Origin: Isochrysis galbana
Taxonomy: Eukaryota > Haptophyta > Isochrysidales > Isochrysidaceae
DNA length: 64,000 nucleotides
Direction of reading: 5' to 3'
NCBI GenBank assembly: GCA_018136815.1
Contig: CM030935.1
Coordinates: 1,112,204-1,176,203, forward strand
Below the pieces are notes generated by a model. That model was not told the origin of the DNA. It searched no databases and saw only the letters and a list, made by a program, of their open reading frames with translations. Within the stretch, counting starts at the first letter, position 1. Each line of letters starts with the position of its first letter. Below are positions 10,013-20,709 of the stretch, piece after piece. A program made the position numbers and the translations under genes.

Positions 10013-11224
10013 TCTTAGTGCGAGTTAGAACATGTACAGGTGAAGGGGTAAACAACCAAAATCTCTCGTTGTTTTGCATCCCTTACGATACCAGACACAA
10101 GGGAGCCCAAGAGAAAAGAAGAAAGCTAGAACTTAGCTATTGGGCTACTACTCACCTGCTAGCCTGTGGTAGCTCAAGGCCAAACAAATACGGGGGGCCA
10201 TGATATCGGCATGCGGTGCACATGCGATTTGCGTAGAAGATTGCAACTAGACGTCCCTCGCCCACACCCATGCCAAAAAGTTGGGACTCCGACTAGCGCT
10301 GGCGTCTAGTGCCACGGGTGGATGGGACCAAAGGAGCATAGCTGAAAGGCTCTCAGCGATGGCACATTTGGCCAATTCGCCAGTGGTGGGTCGGCGCGAC
10401 ACACGTGCGATGTTGCGGGAGTGAATGTGACATTCTTAAACAGCAAATTCTCGTTGGTTTCCACCCGTTCATGGCCGCCGGTCGCTACGACGGCAACACC
10501 TCTTTCGCCCATTCCTCTCTCGCATAAAGTAGAGATCAGCGATGGCCCTCCATGTGCGTGAGTGCGTGTGGTGGTGGGATGTAGCCAGGATAGGAGCAAT
10601 AGCACGTAAGGCCACGTGGGGTGTCCAACTCAATCGAGCACGAGGGCCAATAGGCAACTACGAGAAGAGCGACGCTTTGCGATGATGGGCCAGCAAGTCG
10701 GGCCGGATAAGTGGAATGTCCTCCGCCTCTAAATAGAATATAGCGACTACTGATTGCCGGTAGACCAACACCACGCTCTCATTCTTATCTCGTTACTTGC
10801 GCGTGCAAGGAGCGGGTGGCCGATAGTCATGCGTTGGAGTGCGAAACAGGGAGTGGAAATTGCTGAACGCTTCAAGTGGTTGTAGCGGCAAATCAAGGCT
10901 TTCTGGACCATAAACTTCAATATGGAGATTTCGGCAGGTGAGCATGGCAGGCCGTACCGAGCAGAGACGGTAGGATGCCAGACTAGGTTTTGGTGGCAAA
11001 TCAAAGCTTAATGGAATGTGAAGCCGAGGGCGGATATCTCGGCGATGTGAGAAGAGCAAGCCCGCCACGGATACCCGCTGAGTAAAAGATGGCGCTCCTC
11101 GACCCCCTTCCCCGTCGCCCAGCATGGGATGGAGACTGGCTACGTCTTGTCCCATCTTTCCCCCTTTTGCCAGAGAATGAACGCTATTGCCTGACTATAT
11201 CCTGGTGCACGTCCACGTCATGAC
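10013..11224. other. Intergenic, no gene recognised
   Basis: Short open frames exist on both strands, but none has family features. The part next to 11225 is the 3' flank of the BtaA-like gene. Confidence 0.4.
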
Positions 11225-13159
11225 TCACGCGTATACAGCGTCTGTCCAATCGCAGGAGCCACGTGCTTCCTTGGTTTCACATGCTAAAGGTTTTCCCCGG
11301 CGACCAATCCAGAGCAGTTGTTCGGGCTGATTGCCTCCAAGCAGCCGGACCTGGCGGGGCATACTCCGTACGTACAGTTCGCTCGCGCATGAAGCCAGTT
11401 CATCTCTCAGCCCAGCACGCCGCTCACTCGAAGGCGGTGACACAGAAGAAAGGACAAGTAAGCCACCAGGCCGGAGGAGGAGGCTTGCAAGCTGTATGGC
11501 GGAGAATAATTCGCTGTCGCTCAGTCCGTCCTCGCCGTGAGCGATAGTCATCATATCAACGCTGGCTTTCGGGAAGTTATGGGCCTTAAGGAATTCATCT
11601 TCCTCGACGTCGACGATGTTGGTGCTGTTCAGGCTGAGAAGGACAGCGCGCAGGTTCGATGCCCTGTTCCTGAGAGCGGAGTCCCGCACGAGCGCCAGAT
11701 CCTCCATATGCCTCACAGCGACGATCACCGTCGCGAAGTCGGATATTGACGGTGCCAGCCGGCTCATGCGTGTGCTGATCGCTCCCCCGATGTCGACCCA
11801 GACTCCGCCTCTCAGCCGGGGCAACAAGCGGTACATTTTCATGTGCCAGCTGCCCGTTGCGCTTGCTGTCGAGGGCCACATGTGCGTTTCGATCAGGATG
11901 CTCCCTCCCTCACTGGCATGCGTGTCAGCCGCGTCAGATGCTGGCCCGACGCGTCCTGGACCTATGGCGAGGCCCGCTGGAATTGTAGCGAGATGCGTCG
12001 AGTTGTACGTGCACACCCGGTCAGGGTGCCGTCCTTCCGCCTCCGCCACATCTTGCTGATGGAAGTCTAAAAAAGCCAATGGCGCGAGGTGCTGTGAGTC
12101 GGCGAAGGAGCGCCACAGAACGCGGCCCCGTGCGGGATCCAGCTTCGCGCAAAAAGTCGCCCACTCCTCCAGCACTTGCGCCTCGCTGAGCCAATCCATG
12201 TGATCCAGCAAGATCATGGATGTGAAGTAGCCATCGGGGAATTCCTCTGCAACCTCATGCAGCAAGCCCGTGCGAACAGAGACGCGGTCTGCGTGGACCT
12301 TGAGCGTCTCGAAGTGTTCCTGGCGCAAGTATCGCGGGCAGCACTCGCGCGTGTACTGACCATACAGGTATCCGTACCAAAAATAATTGTCGCCAGCGAC
12401 GAACGTTCCGTAGAAGACACGGTGAAGCATTTTCGCCATCCATCCGTCAGCCTTAGTCAAAAGCTCAAGCTGAGAGGCCGGAACGCCCGCGAATGGGCAG
12501 ATGATGGGCAGCCCGGCCTGGAGGATCCTGGCAAACCTAGCCATCTCTCTCGGGTACGCGTCACAAAGCTGACGCTGCGCCTCGATCGAATCCGCCGTTC
12601 GGATTGCTGCGATGAGGCCACCCAGGCCGCACACAGTGGCAATTGATCGCAGAGCCCATGCCAAGGCACCTGCCGCACCTGCGTGCATTGCGCCGTCGAA
12701 GAAGGACGCGTGTGCGTCCCAGTGGGCGGCGGCGGATTGGGAGAGGAGCGGGCGCAATTGTTTCCGGTACACGTCGTCGAAGAGCGCCCGGTTTGAGCAG
12801 GCGAACAGCTGGAAGAACTGCTCGTGGCTGAGGGCTCTCGCAGCAGCGAGCTTGAGCTCGAGTAGAGCGTTTTGGGCCGGGTTGAGATCGACGGCGACGA
12901 TGTGCTCGGGACCGTCAAGGAGGCGGTCCAGAACGTTGCATCCTCCAGTCGTGAGCACGAGCAGCCGGTCCTGGCCGCCGAGTGAGAGCAGCTGGCCATC
13001 AACCCTCGGGTCCTCCCATGCGACATTGTAGATGATCCCGTTGCGCAGGATAATGCCCATCAGCCGGTCCATCAGCCGGGTGCGCAGCGAGCGCAGGACC
13101 TGTCCGAGGCGATCGCGAGCCCATCGGACCGCACGGCGAATCACGCCGACCCGCGCCAT
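11225..13159 (-). CDS. BtaA-like betaine lipid synthase (DUF3419) with a second C-terminal methyltransferase-like half
   Basis: BtaA moves the 3-amino-3-carboxypropyl group of S-adenosylmethionine to diacylglycerol, the first step to betaine lipids; BtaB then adds methyl groups. From the ATG at 13159 the protein has 644 residues. The N-terminal half carries the BtaA signatures YNVAWEDPRVD (about 44-54), LTTGGCNVLD (about 69-78) and AVDLNPAQN (about 89-97), then YFWYGYLYGQYT and SMILLDHMDWL. The C-terminal part (from about residue 430) has WVDIGGA and LLRPGGLLVLSS, which look like motifs I and post-III of a Rossmann methyltransferase, but it is diverged and may be inactive. I chose this ATG because the open frame upstream encodes only low-complexity Pro/Gly sequence. 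No intron is visible. Confidence 0.85.
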   Translation of the reverse strand: MARVGVIRRAVRWARDRLGQVLRSLRTRLMDRLMGIILRNGIIYNVAWEDPRVDGQLLSLGGQDRLLVLTTGGCNVLDRLLDGPEHIVAVDLNPAQNALLELKLAAARALSHEQFFQLFACSNRALFDDVYRKQLRPLLSQSAAAHWDAHASFFDGAMHAGAAGALAWALRSIATVCGLGGLIAAIRTADSIEAQRQLCDAYPREMARFARILQAGLPIICPFAGVPASQLELLTKADGWMAKMLHRVFYGTFVAGDNYFWYGYLYGQYTRECCPRYLRQEHFETLKVHADRVSVRTGLLHEVAEEFPDGYFTSMILLDHMDWLSEAQVLEEWATFCAKLDPARGRVLWRSFADSQHLAPLAFLDFHQQDVAEAEGRHPDRVCTYNSTHLATIPAGLAIGPGRVGPASDAADTHASEGGSILIETHMWPSTASATGSWHMKMYRLLPRLRGGVWVDIGGAISTRMSRLAPSISDFATVIVAVRHMEDLALVRDSALRNRASNLRAVLLSLNSTNIVDVEEDEFLKAHNFPKASVDMMTIAHGEDGLSDSELFSAIQLASLLLRPGGLLVLSSVSPPSSERRAGLRDELASCASELYVRSMPRQVRLLGGNQPEQLLWIGRRGKPLACETKEARGSCDWTDAVYA

Positions 13160-13690
13160 CCACACCACAAGGCCGCCTTGCCGCCGCCCCCCCCCTCCAC
13201 CTTCCCGCCCTTTCCTCTCCGCCCCCCCCCCCCACACCTCCACTCCCTCGCACACGAGCCCCGAGAGAAGGCCGCGAGAGGGACCGCCAAAAAGAAGGGG
13301 GAGAAGCCCGGGAAAGGGGGGGAGGGGGGAGAAGAGAAAAAAAGAGGAGAGGAGTGGAGAGCCGGACACACATCTATCTTCCCTCCTCGCATCCTACTCA
13401 ATACCACTCCTACATTCAGCTCACAAGCTCCCCTTTTGCACGTGTTCAGCCGAGAGATCAGAGATTTTGAGAACTCCTCTGACTAGAGGAGTACACATGA
13501 GAAAAAGTCACTCTCTCTGTCTCTCTCTCCTCGCTTCTTCCGCTAGGAGTGCTACGTACACGGCCTCTTTCCAAGCGCAGAGATACCTCAAAACCAACGA
13601 TGATTCCCTCGTTCCTCAGCTTCTCGTAGGAGTGCGAATACCTTACTTTCTTCTCTCTTCTCTGTCGATACCTTGATCACTCCGCTTCAA
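13160..13690. other. Upstream region of the BtaA-like gene
   Basis: This is the G- and purine-rich leader of the minus-strand gene plus spacer. No further gene is recognised. Confidence 0.4.
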
Positions 13691-13858
13691 ACAGAGAGAG
13701 GGAGAGGAGGGAGAGAGGGAGAGAGTGGGAGAGAGAGAGGGAGGGAGACAGAGGGAGAGAGAGAGGGAGAGAGAGAGGGAGGGAGAGAGGGAGAGAGAAA
13801 AAGAGGGAGAGAGAGGGAGAGAGGGAGAGAGGGAGAGACAGAGAGAGAGAGGAAGGAA
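13691..13858. repeat. (GA)n-rich microsatellite
   Basis: A pure-purine stretch of GAGAGAGGGAGA type runs for about 170 bp with few interruptions. Confidence 0.9.
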
Positions 13859-13919
13859 GGAAGCAGGAGAGGCAGCAGCAGCAGCGTGGGCGATCCCCTC
13901 CCCGCCCCCCGCAAGGGCT

Positions 13920-13971
13920 TCCCCCCCCGCCTCCCCCCCCCCCCCCCCCCCCCCCCCCCCGCCCCCCCCCC
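13920..13971. repeat. Poly(C) tract
   Basis: C runs total about 50 bases, broken by single G and T. Confidence 0.9.
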
Positions 13972-15136
13972 GCGCTCCGCATCTCCTCGCGTTCCTCTCA
14001 GCGTCCCGCGGGCGTAGAGCTAGTCCAATCCCGATATTTTTACAACACTACTCTACTCCGATCGATGGTTTCACTTTCGCCGCCTGGGATTCACTTGGCG
14101 TGTGAGACGCGAGACGTCAAATGCCGGAGTAGAAACCGCGGCGGAGCCCGTTTGTTTTACTGCGCCCAGTGGGATAGCAGTGAAGGTCTGTCTGGCGAGT
14201 TTGCCCACCGGTGTTTCCCCTGGGAGAGTGCGCGGTGGCGATGGTAGGGGTGGGGACGGGAAAAATCGACTTTTCAAAATTGCACCCAAAACTCCAAGAG
14301 AAATCAAGGAGGGATTCCTCATGATGACACCAAAGCAGCTACAAAGTTTCGCGAGTTGATTCTTTCGTGGTCACGAGTACGAACGTCCGCAATGCGGTGA
14401 TTTTTTTGCAGTGGCCAAGGAGTTTTTTTTTAGCTACACACACCCTCATTACCATGAGCGCCATGCGCAAGATGCAAGTGCAAGAGTGCAAGTGCTGCTG
14501 ACTGCTTCTCAAGTTCGAGCACTTCTGAGATTTGATGAGGCCTGGCGATAGTCTAGTCCCATGTATGTAGTTCTAGAATAGTATTCGCTCTCATCTTCAG
14601 TGATGTTCACCAAGACGAGCTACTTCAAACTCTTTTTAGCGGCACTTCGCTCTGCGGCCCGGCGCAGCCCGGCGATGAGCTGAATGAATAATGCGTTCGC
14701 AATCCGCGCACAAATGCGCGCCCTACCCACCAATGCGCTACAACGCAGGCGCGAAGTGGCCGCCGCTTCGGCAAAAGTGCAGGCCGTGGTGCGCTCATCC
14801 AATCCGCCAAAAAACTACTCAACCTCAAAACAAAGACTAGAAAATAGCAGTAGCAGTAGCAGGCGATTTCTAAATCTCAATCTGTTCAAGGACGCTCGCA
14901 ACAAAGTTGCACCTAGATCAATTAGTTGTTGTTTGTACCCACACACAACATGCCGCTCGCATGCGGATAACGACTGCACCCATGACAACAACAACGCCAC
15001 AATCGACAATCGAGGGAAACGTTGATCCCATAGATTCCTAGTAGCTAGAGTACCAAGGCCCGAACTTGGCCCACTCCGCATCGCCAGCCACACTTCTTGC
15101 AGCTGTGTGGGGCCGCCTTGAACGCTGGCCTACGAG
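13972..15136. other. Intergenic, no gene recognised
   Basis: There is moderately AT-richer sequence around 14.3-14.9 kb. I see no supported gene or repeat. Confidence 0.35.
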
Positions 15137-15995
15137 GTAAGGGAGTGGTGTCATGAGCACAAGCGGGGCCGCGCCCACAGCACGACTTGCATCCGCGTTA
15201 GTTAGCAGCCAAGCGCCGTGGGCTCTGGCCCGCATCAGCCACGCGGCCACGGCCATCCAGCTAGAGCCCTTTGGCACACAAAACACCAAGCTTGCAAAGC
15301 AAAGGAACCTACGTTTGGGGCCGAGCGCGGCGACATTCTAGCACTATGTCAAGCCAGGCAGGCTGCTAGCGAGATAGATCCCTGTCGAGCCGGCAACACA
15401 CCCAAACTCCGAGGCAAAAAGAGGGAATGGTGCCGTAGGCACCGATCAGTGCCCACGGCACCACTTGGAGGAGGCAATGCGAGCCACAGCTCCAGCTGCG
15501 CTAGCGGTCCAGCGCGGTGGTTCTGGCGCCCGCTCTCGCACCAGCCGCGCTGTCAGCACGAACTCACCACAACCTTCCTGCAACCTTGCGATCCATGCTT
15601 GTGTGACAAAGGGAGGAAATGGTGCCGTGGGTACCAAGGGGGACCTCGGTGCCCACGGCACCACTCGTACCACCAACCACGGCCCCGGCCGTGCAAGCGG
15701 TCGGGCGCGCCCCTTCGGCACGTCTGGCATCGCGCACACGGCAAATTAAAATTTCACAGCGCCAGCGCCAGCGCACATCGCGCTGGAATATTTCGCCTGC
15801 GGGGTAACAGGAGGGAATGGTGCCGTGAGTACCGAGAGGGAGCCTCGGTACCCGCGGCACCACTGACAAGAGGCGTGGGCTACGGAACTGGGCACGACTG
15901 GGCCCGATATCAGCCGCTCTAGACGCCTCAGATCCCACTTTGGAGTGGTGGCCGAGGCGCCTTCCTGGATCTGCGCGGTAACCGAAGGGAATGTC
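15137..15995. repeat. Degenerate tandem array, unit about 195 bp, each unit with a strong stem-loop
   Basis: The block GGGAATGGTGCCGTRGGYACC starts stem-loops at 15429-15462, 15621-15662 and 15819-15861, 192 and 198 bp apart. Each closes with a complementary block ending CGGCACC. Weaker, partly truncated units occur near 15137 and 15990. The sequence between stems is also related (GCGGTGGTTCTGG..CGC type blocks) but strongly diverged. No protein coding is apparent. Confidence 0.65.
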
Positions 15996-16629
15996 AGTTT
16001 CTGTGGAGAGGAACGGCCTGGCGAGCATGCGAAAACGTGTGTATCACGCAACATGCATGCTATGGGTTCGGAGTGAGCGGACGCGGGTGTGCAAGGTGAG
16101 GAGGGCAGCGCACCGGTGTGATAAGCCGCTCCACGCGCGTCGGAGCGCGTCGGGTCACCAAGATTGGCCGCCATGGCCACCTAACGTGTGGGGGGTCACG
16201 AGGGGTTCAAACGACAACACTGAGGCGCCCACCACCAGAGCTCGGCTCGGTCGGCGGGCGAACGTGCTGTTCGACCCACAGAGCCATCTCTTGGGCCAAA
16301 CTTGTCGCGCCAGTCGCGAGCGAGCCTGCAACACCCCACCACACGTCCGCAGGAGCGTGGTGGAGATCGACCACCTCGAGCGAGGCGGAGACCATCGCTC
16401 CGCTCCGCAGACGAGAAGCGGCAGAGGAATTCTTCGCCCCCCCTCACGAAAAAAGTACTCGCTTCCAGGAAGGATGGAAGGGGTTTTCTTTTTCTTCCCC
16501 TCCCCACCCCTAGCGATGGCGGTGCGCCACTTGATTGTTGATTGCCATCTGCCATCTGCCACTTGCCATCCGCCGTATGCAACCTTGTGGAACCCCTCAG
16601 AGGCCGCCGCCTGCCTGTCGCACCGTGCG

Positions 16630-16646
16630 GTGCCGCACAGGCATGA
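16630..16646. repeat. Target-site duplication, left, of the variant-B element
   Basis: GTGCCGCACAGGCATGA recurs at 18301-18317 without mismatch, flanking the whole compound insertion. Confidence 0.8.
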
Positions 16647-18300
16647 AAATGAAAATAATCAATGTTATATCCTAGCCAACCCCACTAGCCACTAGCTAAT
16701 TGGACACAACTTTTCCGTCCCGGAATCCCGCCATGCCTGACGAGCCAGGTGTCCGAGTGATACCGGGGGGTGGGGGCACTGCCCCCTCCCCTCGATATTT
16801 GTCCTCCCCCCAGTGCACGCACCGGCCCCGCGCACCCCAGCGCGTCCTCTCCTCGAGTCCACGCTGGGGGAAAACCCCTTTCGGGTAAAAGCAACGCGGG
16901 GGGGGGGGGCACTCGTGAGATAGGGGCCCAGAAGCGCTAATCTCCCTCGCTAGTGCGAGTGGCCACGGCGAGCCGCGGCCCTTCCCTCCTGGCTCTGGCG
17001 CCCCCGTCTTCTCTTACCCAAACGACAACTAAGTTTATACTTGGTTGCCCCATGGGGGGGCACGAGCCCCCCCCTCTCTCCACTCCTCCCCTGCCATGGG
17101 GGAGGAACCACCCATGCTCCTGGCACGCCTGATGGCTTGCCAGGAGCAGAATGCCCTGCTGACCCACTCTCTCACTGGCAGGCTTGCCTGCCTCGCGCGT
17201 CCTGGCCTGTCGTGGCCAGCCCATCGCTCCAACCCCCCCTCCCCCCTGTTCGACAGGCAGACAGGTGCAGATTGGGGACCCCTGAGGCACAGGAGCGCCA
17301 GCGAGGGAGAGGCAGGGGAGGCCAGGGCCCAGCCCCAGCCTCCTCTGCCCCCTGAGCTGGCCTCCAGAGGCCTCCAGGGGTCGCCAGGGGCAGCTGCAGG
17401 CCTGTCGCAGGCGCGCCATCGCGCGTGCCTGCAGGAGAGGGGAGAGAGAGCGCGGAGAAGGGGGTGGGCGGAGCGAGAGCTCCGCTCACCGGAAAATATG
17501 TAAGTCCCGCACCTGTTTACAGGATAAGTCGGGACCGAGGCCGCCGCCAGCCCGGTAGGCGTAGGAGGAAGGGGGGAACGGATCGCCGGGGGGGGGCGCG
17601 GGCCACCGACCATATCTAAGCCCTTTTCCCCTATCCCCCTAGTAGTGCACGGGGGGAGTCGCCTGATGGCGGGGGGGAAAGGGCCGGCGGATTGGGGGTG
17701 TAGAAAGTTTCCTACGTGAGTAGAAAGTAGAGGCTTCACGGTCGCGTGTGCGGTGAGACTATTAAGAAATTAATTAATCTCTTACCCAAACGGGGCGAGA
17801 AGACACGTTACTGCCGGAGGGGAGAGCTGCCGCTCCCCCCTCCCCTCCCTCTTCCCTTTTCCTCCTCTCTTCCCTGCGGCGGGGGCCCATGGCGCGCGCC
17901 TGCGGCCCCTCGCTCAGGTCCCCAGATGGCCTGCAGGGCCTGGGAGCACAGCTCAGGGGGCAGGTGAGGCTGGGGCATGGCCCTGGCCCCTCCTGCCTCT
18001 CCCTCGCTGGCGCTCCGCGCTCCGCGGCCCTGCGGGTCGACTAGAGCTGGCTGGGGGGTCCTGAACAGGGGGGCCCAAGGGGGAGGAGGGGCTGGTCAGA
18101 GGAATGGGCAGGCCACGACGGGCCAGGGCGGGCGAGTCAGGCGGGCCTGTAGGGAGAGGAATGGGTCAGCAGGGCTGTGTGCTCCTGGCAAGCCATCAGG
18201 CGTGCCAGGAGAGTGGGTGGATCCTCCCCCATGGCAGGGGAGGAGTGGAGAGAGAGGGGGGCTCGTGCCCCCCCATGGGCGAACTAAGTATAAACTAGTT
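16647..18300 (-). repeat. SINE variant B, full-length, interrupted by SINE A4
   Basis: On the minus strand the head (palindrome, then CCCATGGGGGGGCACGAG) lies at 18300. The 3' end lies at 16647 with GGCTAGGATATAACATTG and an A/T-rich tail. A 17-bp duplication (16630-16646 and 18301-18317) bounds it. Removing the nested copy 17025-17777 and one duplication leaves about 0.9 kb. The left half matches the repeat at 62.86 kb. Variant B shares its head and centre with family A but has a different 3' end. Confidence 0.78.
17025..17777 (+). repeat. SINE family A, full-length copy A4 (753 bp), nested in variant B
   Basis: The copy is bounded by a perfect 15-bp duplication, TCTCTTACCCAAACG at 17010-17024 and 17778-17792. 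It starts with the palindromic head and ends GTGAGACTATTAAGAAATT. The uninterrupted counterpart of the target site lies at 63230-63250 inside the other B copy, so A4 is younger than the B element that hosts it. Confidence 0.85.
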
Positions 18301-18367
18301 GTGCCGCACAGGCATGAGCATGACCCGCACACACCTCGCGCTCCGTCCGCAGGCTGAGCCAGAAGAC

Positions 18368-18398
<31 letters not shown>

Positions 18399-18486
18399 AA
18401 TGCTGCATGCATTGGACGGCGCCGCGACGCGCGACGCGTCGCGTTGGGAAGTTGAAGTTGGGAAGACGCGTAAACGTTAACACTAA

Positions 18487-18490
<4 letters not shown>

Positions 18491-18517
<27 letters not shown>
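18491..18517. repeat. Poly(G) tract, 27 G
   Basis: An uninterrupted G run. A CACGGTG 7-mer repeated about four times lies just upstream near 18370-18400. Confidence 0.9.
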
Positions 18518-18726
18518 CTGCCACACTCTCCCCCTTCATTCTTCTCTCTCCTCCTCTTGCCCCTGCGGCACGCCATGGCGCGCGCCTGCGGCTTGCTCTT
18601 CAAGAAAGTACGAAGAATTGCGAGCTGTCAAAAATAAGAATGGCGGCAAGATGAGAAAAAGAATCGTTGTGCGGGCGGACATCGAGGAACCACTGAATAA
18701 CAGAACGAACGGAGGATCCGCGAGCG

Positions 18727-19971
18727 ATGGTCGGCGCGCTTTTCACGCTGCTTGGGGGCGCCATCTCGCCCGGGCTCGGCTCGGGCGGCGCGGCGCGCTG
18801 CAGTACGGGCCCGGCGCCAGAACCACCTGTCGCCGTGCGCTGCTTCCCCTCTTTCCATGCGGCTCACGCTGTCTGGGTCTCGGGGCGCGTGCAGCCGACA
18901 GAGGTCGACTTCGTCTCGATCGAGCTCGGCTTGACAGCAGACAAGCGGGCACGCGTGCACTTGGCAGCAAGCGTGGACCCTTCCGGCACGTTCGACGCAA
19001 ATGTGCCAATCTCTTCCTTGGAGGACGCGCATCAGCGCATGTCAGGGGCCGGCTTTGAGAATGCCACCTTTAGAGTTTCAGTGCGTGCACACCTTCGCCA
19101 CTGCGCAGAGGATGGAGGCGCATTCTCCTTCTCAAAGTTGACTGGGTCGGACTTCCCTTGTCACGGATCAAATGGCACGATAATTACACGGCCCTTCACT
19201 TCATCCGCGTCAAGATCGTCGTCCCCTCCACCTTCACCTAAGCCAAAGACGACTTGGCTTGAGGTGTTTCGTATGACTGAGATGGGGCGCATGCTTCCCG
19301 ATTTTCTCGACAATCACGACTCCGGGGATCTCGGCGGCGAAGGCGTAGCCGCTTCTCTTTTTCTTGGGATTCCACAATCACAACACCAGATGTTGGCTAC
19401 AACCGGTTCAGTAGGCGGTCTGAGTGGCATTCGCGGCAGAATACAGCGGCATCTGTTCCAAGCCAAGGATGAGAAAAAGGAAAAGGGCAAAAAAAAGAGC
19501 ATTGGCTTTGAGGCGATGGCGGGAGTGAATGAATTCTCTCCTACCTTGTGGACTCGCTACTGCGTTGAAATACTTGACTCCTTCATTCCGAACACGACGA
19601 CCACCACGTTTCATGGCAGTCCTACCACGTCAACTTTTGCCGACTACCGCTCGATGAACCCCTGGTCCTTGATCTTCTCCCTTCCCCCACTTGCCATCTA
19701 CTTCTGGGCACATGCAGGAGAGGTGGCGCCAGGAGCGGAGTACGGGTCATGGTGTGATGTCGCGGAGGACCGAGCGATTGGCCACCTTTCGCGCGAGAAT
19801 ATTCTGGGCGCTTACTGTGTAAGTCATCACCGCGCAAGAATCTACGAAAGCACTTTGGGGCTGTTAGGCTTCACCGCTGCCGCGCATCTTCTGGTGTCTA
19901 TGGAACTTTCCTCGTGGAAAGCTCAGCCTGTGTACTGCGAATTACATTTTGTCGCATCCTGTGCATATTAG
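18727..19971 (+). CDS. Protein of unknown function, possibly membrane-associated
   Basis: The open frame from the ATG at 18727 gives 414 residues. The first 25 residues are hydrophobic and small (GALFTLLGGAISPGLGSGG), compatible with a signal peptide or anchor. Residues about 35-150 look like a compact beta-rich domain with scattered cysteines and two N-glycosylation-type sites. Hydrophobic segments near residues 318-335 (WSLIFSLPPLAIYFWA) and 380-397 (LGLLGFTAAAHLLVSMEL) could span a membrane. A GTAAGT at 19818 could be a splice donor, in which case the last 50 residues are intronic and the gene continues downstream. No family is recognised. Confidence 0.5.
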   Translation: MVGALFTLLGGAISPGLGSGGAARCSTGPAPEPPVAVRCFPSFHAAHAVWVSGRVQPTEVDFVSIELGLTADKRARVHLAASVDPSGTFDANVPISSLEDAHQRMSGAGFENATFRVSVRAHLRHCAEDGGAFSFSKLTGSDFPCHGSNGTIITRPFTSSASRSSSPPPSPKPKTTWLEVFRMTEMGRMLPDFLDNHDSGDLGGEGVAASLFLGIPQSQHQMLATTGSVGGLSGIRGRIQRHLFQAKDEKKEKGKKKSIGFEAMAGVNEFSPTLWTRYCVEILDSFIPNTTTTTFHGSPTTSTFADYRSMNPWSLIFSLPPLAIYFWAHAGEVAPGAEYGSWCDVAEDRAIGHLSRENILGAYCVSHHRARIYESTLGLLGFTAAAHLLVSMELSSWKAQPVYCELHFVASCAY

Positions 19972-20075
19972 GTCACCGACACAAGAGCTCCAGATTATCA
20001 GATGTGCCTCTGCTCATCGAGAAGTGCAGCAGCCTCGCGCTTCCACACCGGGATGATGCCGATCGGGCTCCCGAT

Positions 20076-20372
20076 CTACCTCAATCCAGTTCTGCCAGGT
20101 GCATGAATGGATGCGATTTGGCTCAGATCCATCCCCTTTGCCCACAAATTGACACAGCGACTTGGTGGCCTGAAGATCGTCACCCTCACTCGCCATTTGC
20201 TACCGTACAGGAATCTATCCGGGCGAAGCAGCGGGAGCTGACCCCGTGGGTCGATGGTTTTCCCATCCATCACAAGGCCGCTGCCCGATGGGAGCTCCAG
20301 TAGGCTCGTCCGGTTGTACATGGCAGCGCCATCCCCTTGCACACTCACTTTATCCGGCCGACATGTTTGCAC
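20076..20372 (-). CDS. Possible coding segment, unknown product
   Basis: The minus-strand frame encodes 98 residues with protein-like composition (for example KVSVQGDGAAMYNRTSLLEL and PLLRPDRFLYGSKWRVRV). A second open frame continues to the right, and a GTGAGT near 20345 could be a splice donor instead. No homology is recognised. It may be chance coding, or part of a gene overlapping the end of the 18727 gene. Confidence 0.25.
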   Translation of the reverse strand: MQTCRPDKVSVQGDGAAMYNRTSLLELPSGSGLVMDGKTIDPRGQLPLLRPDRFLYGSKWRVRVTIFRPPSRCVNLWAKGMDLSQIASIHAPGRTGLR

Positions 20373-20709
20373 ATGGATTCAACGATAGCATCGAGGCTGA
20401 TGCCGGCGCCCCTGGCTGGCACCAAGATGAGGCCAAGACCAAGCAGAACATCGCCGCCTTCCGTGCTGCCGTTCAAAATTTGAAGGTACCTTCTTGTGGG
20501 CAATTCGATGGGCAGATGTTCGACGAGAAGAATGAATGAGGTTGGGCATGTGGTACATGTGTGCTCTATTGTGTGGGTTTGTGCTCCTAAATGCACCAAT
20601 TGCTCCCTGTGTCTTCTGTTGAGGTCGAGGTAGCCATTCGTTTCTGCGCCAGTGTTGTGGAACACCCGATGCAGCAGTCGGAAAGATGTCGCCTAAATGG
20701 CCTCTCAGA

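Noticed and set aside
14102-14359. Possible GRF-type zinc finger in short frames near 14.1 kb
   Set aside because: One frame has spaced Cys and Trp residues, but the spacing does not fit the family and no flanking exon is visible.
15429-15861. CRISPR-like array
   Set aside because: Only three units at about 195-bp spacing with related sequence between them, in a eukaryotic context. It is a tandem repeat, not direct repeats with unique spacers.
15218-15922. A 234-codon frame through the 195-bp hairpin array
   Set aside because: The frame follows the repeat units, has no domain and unnatural Cys/Arg-rich composition; the palindromic stems explain the sequence better.
17041-17355. Proline/glycine-rich peptides beginning MGGHEPPLSPLLP at many SINE A copies
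   Set aside because: They start at the same ATG of the repeat, but length and frame vary between copies and other frames are equally open because the repeat is GC-rich. Treated as non-coding.
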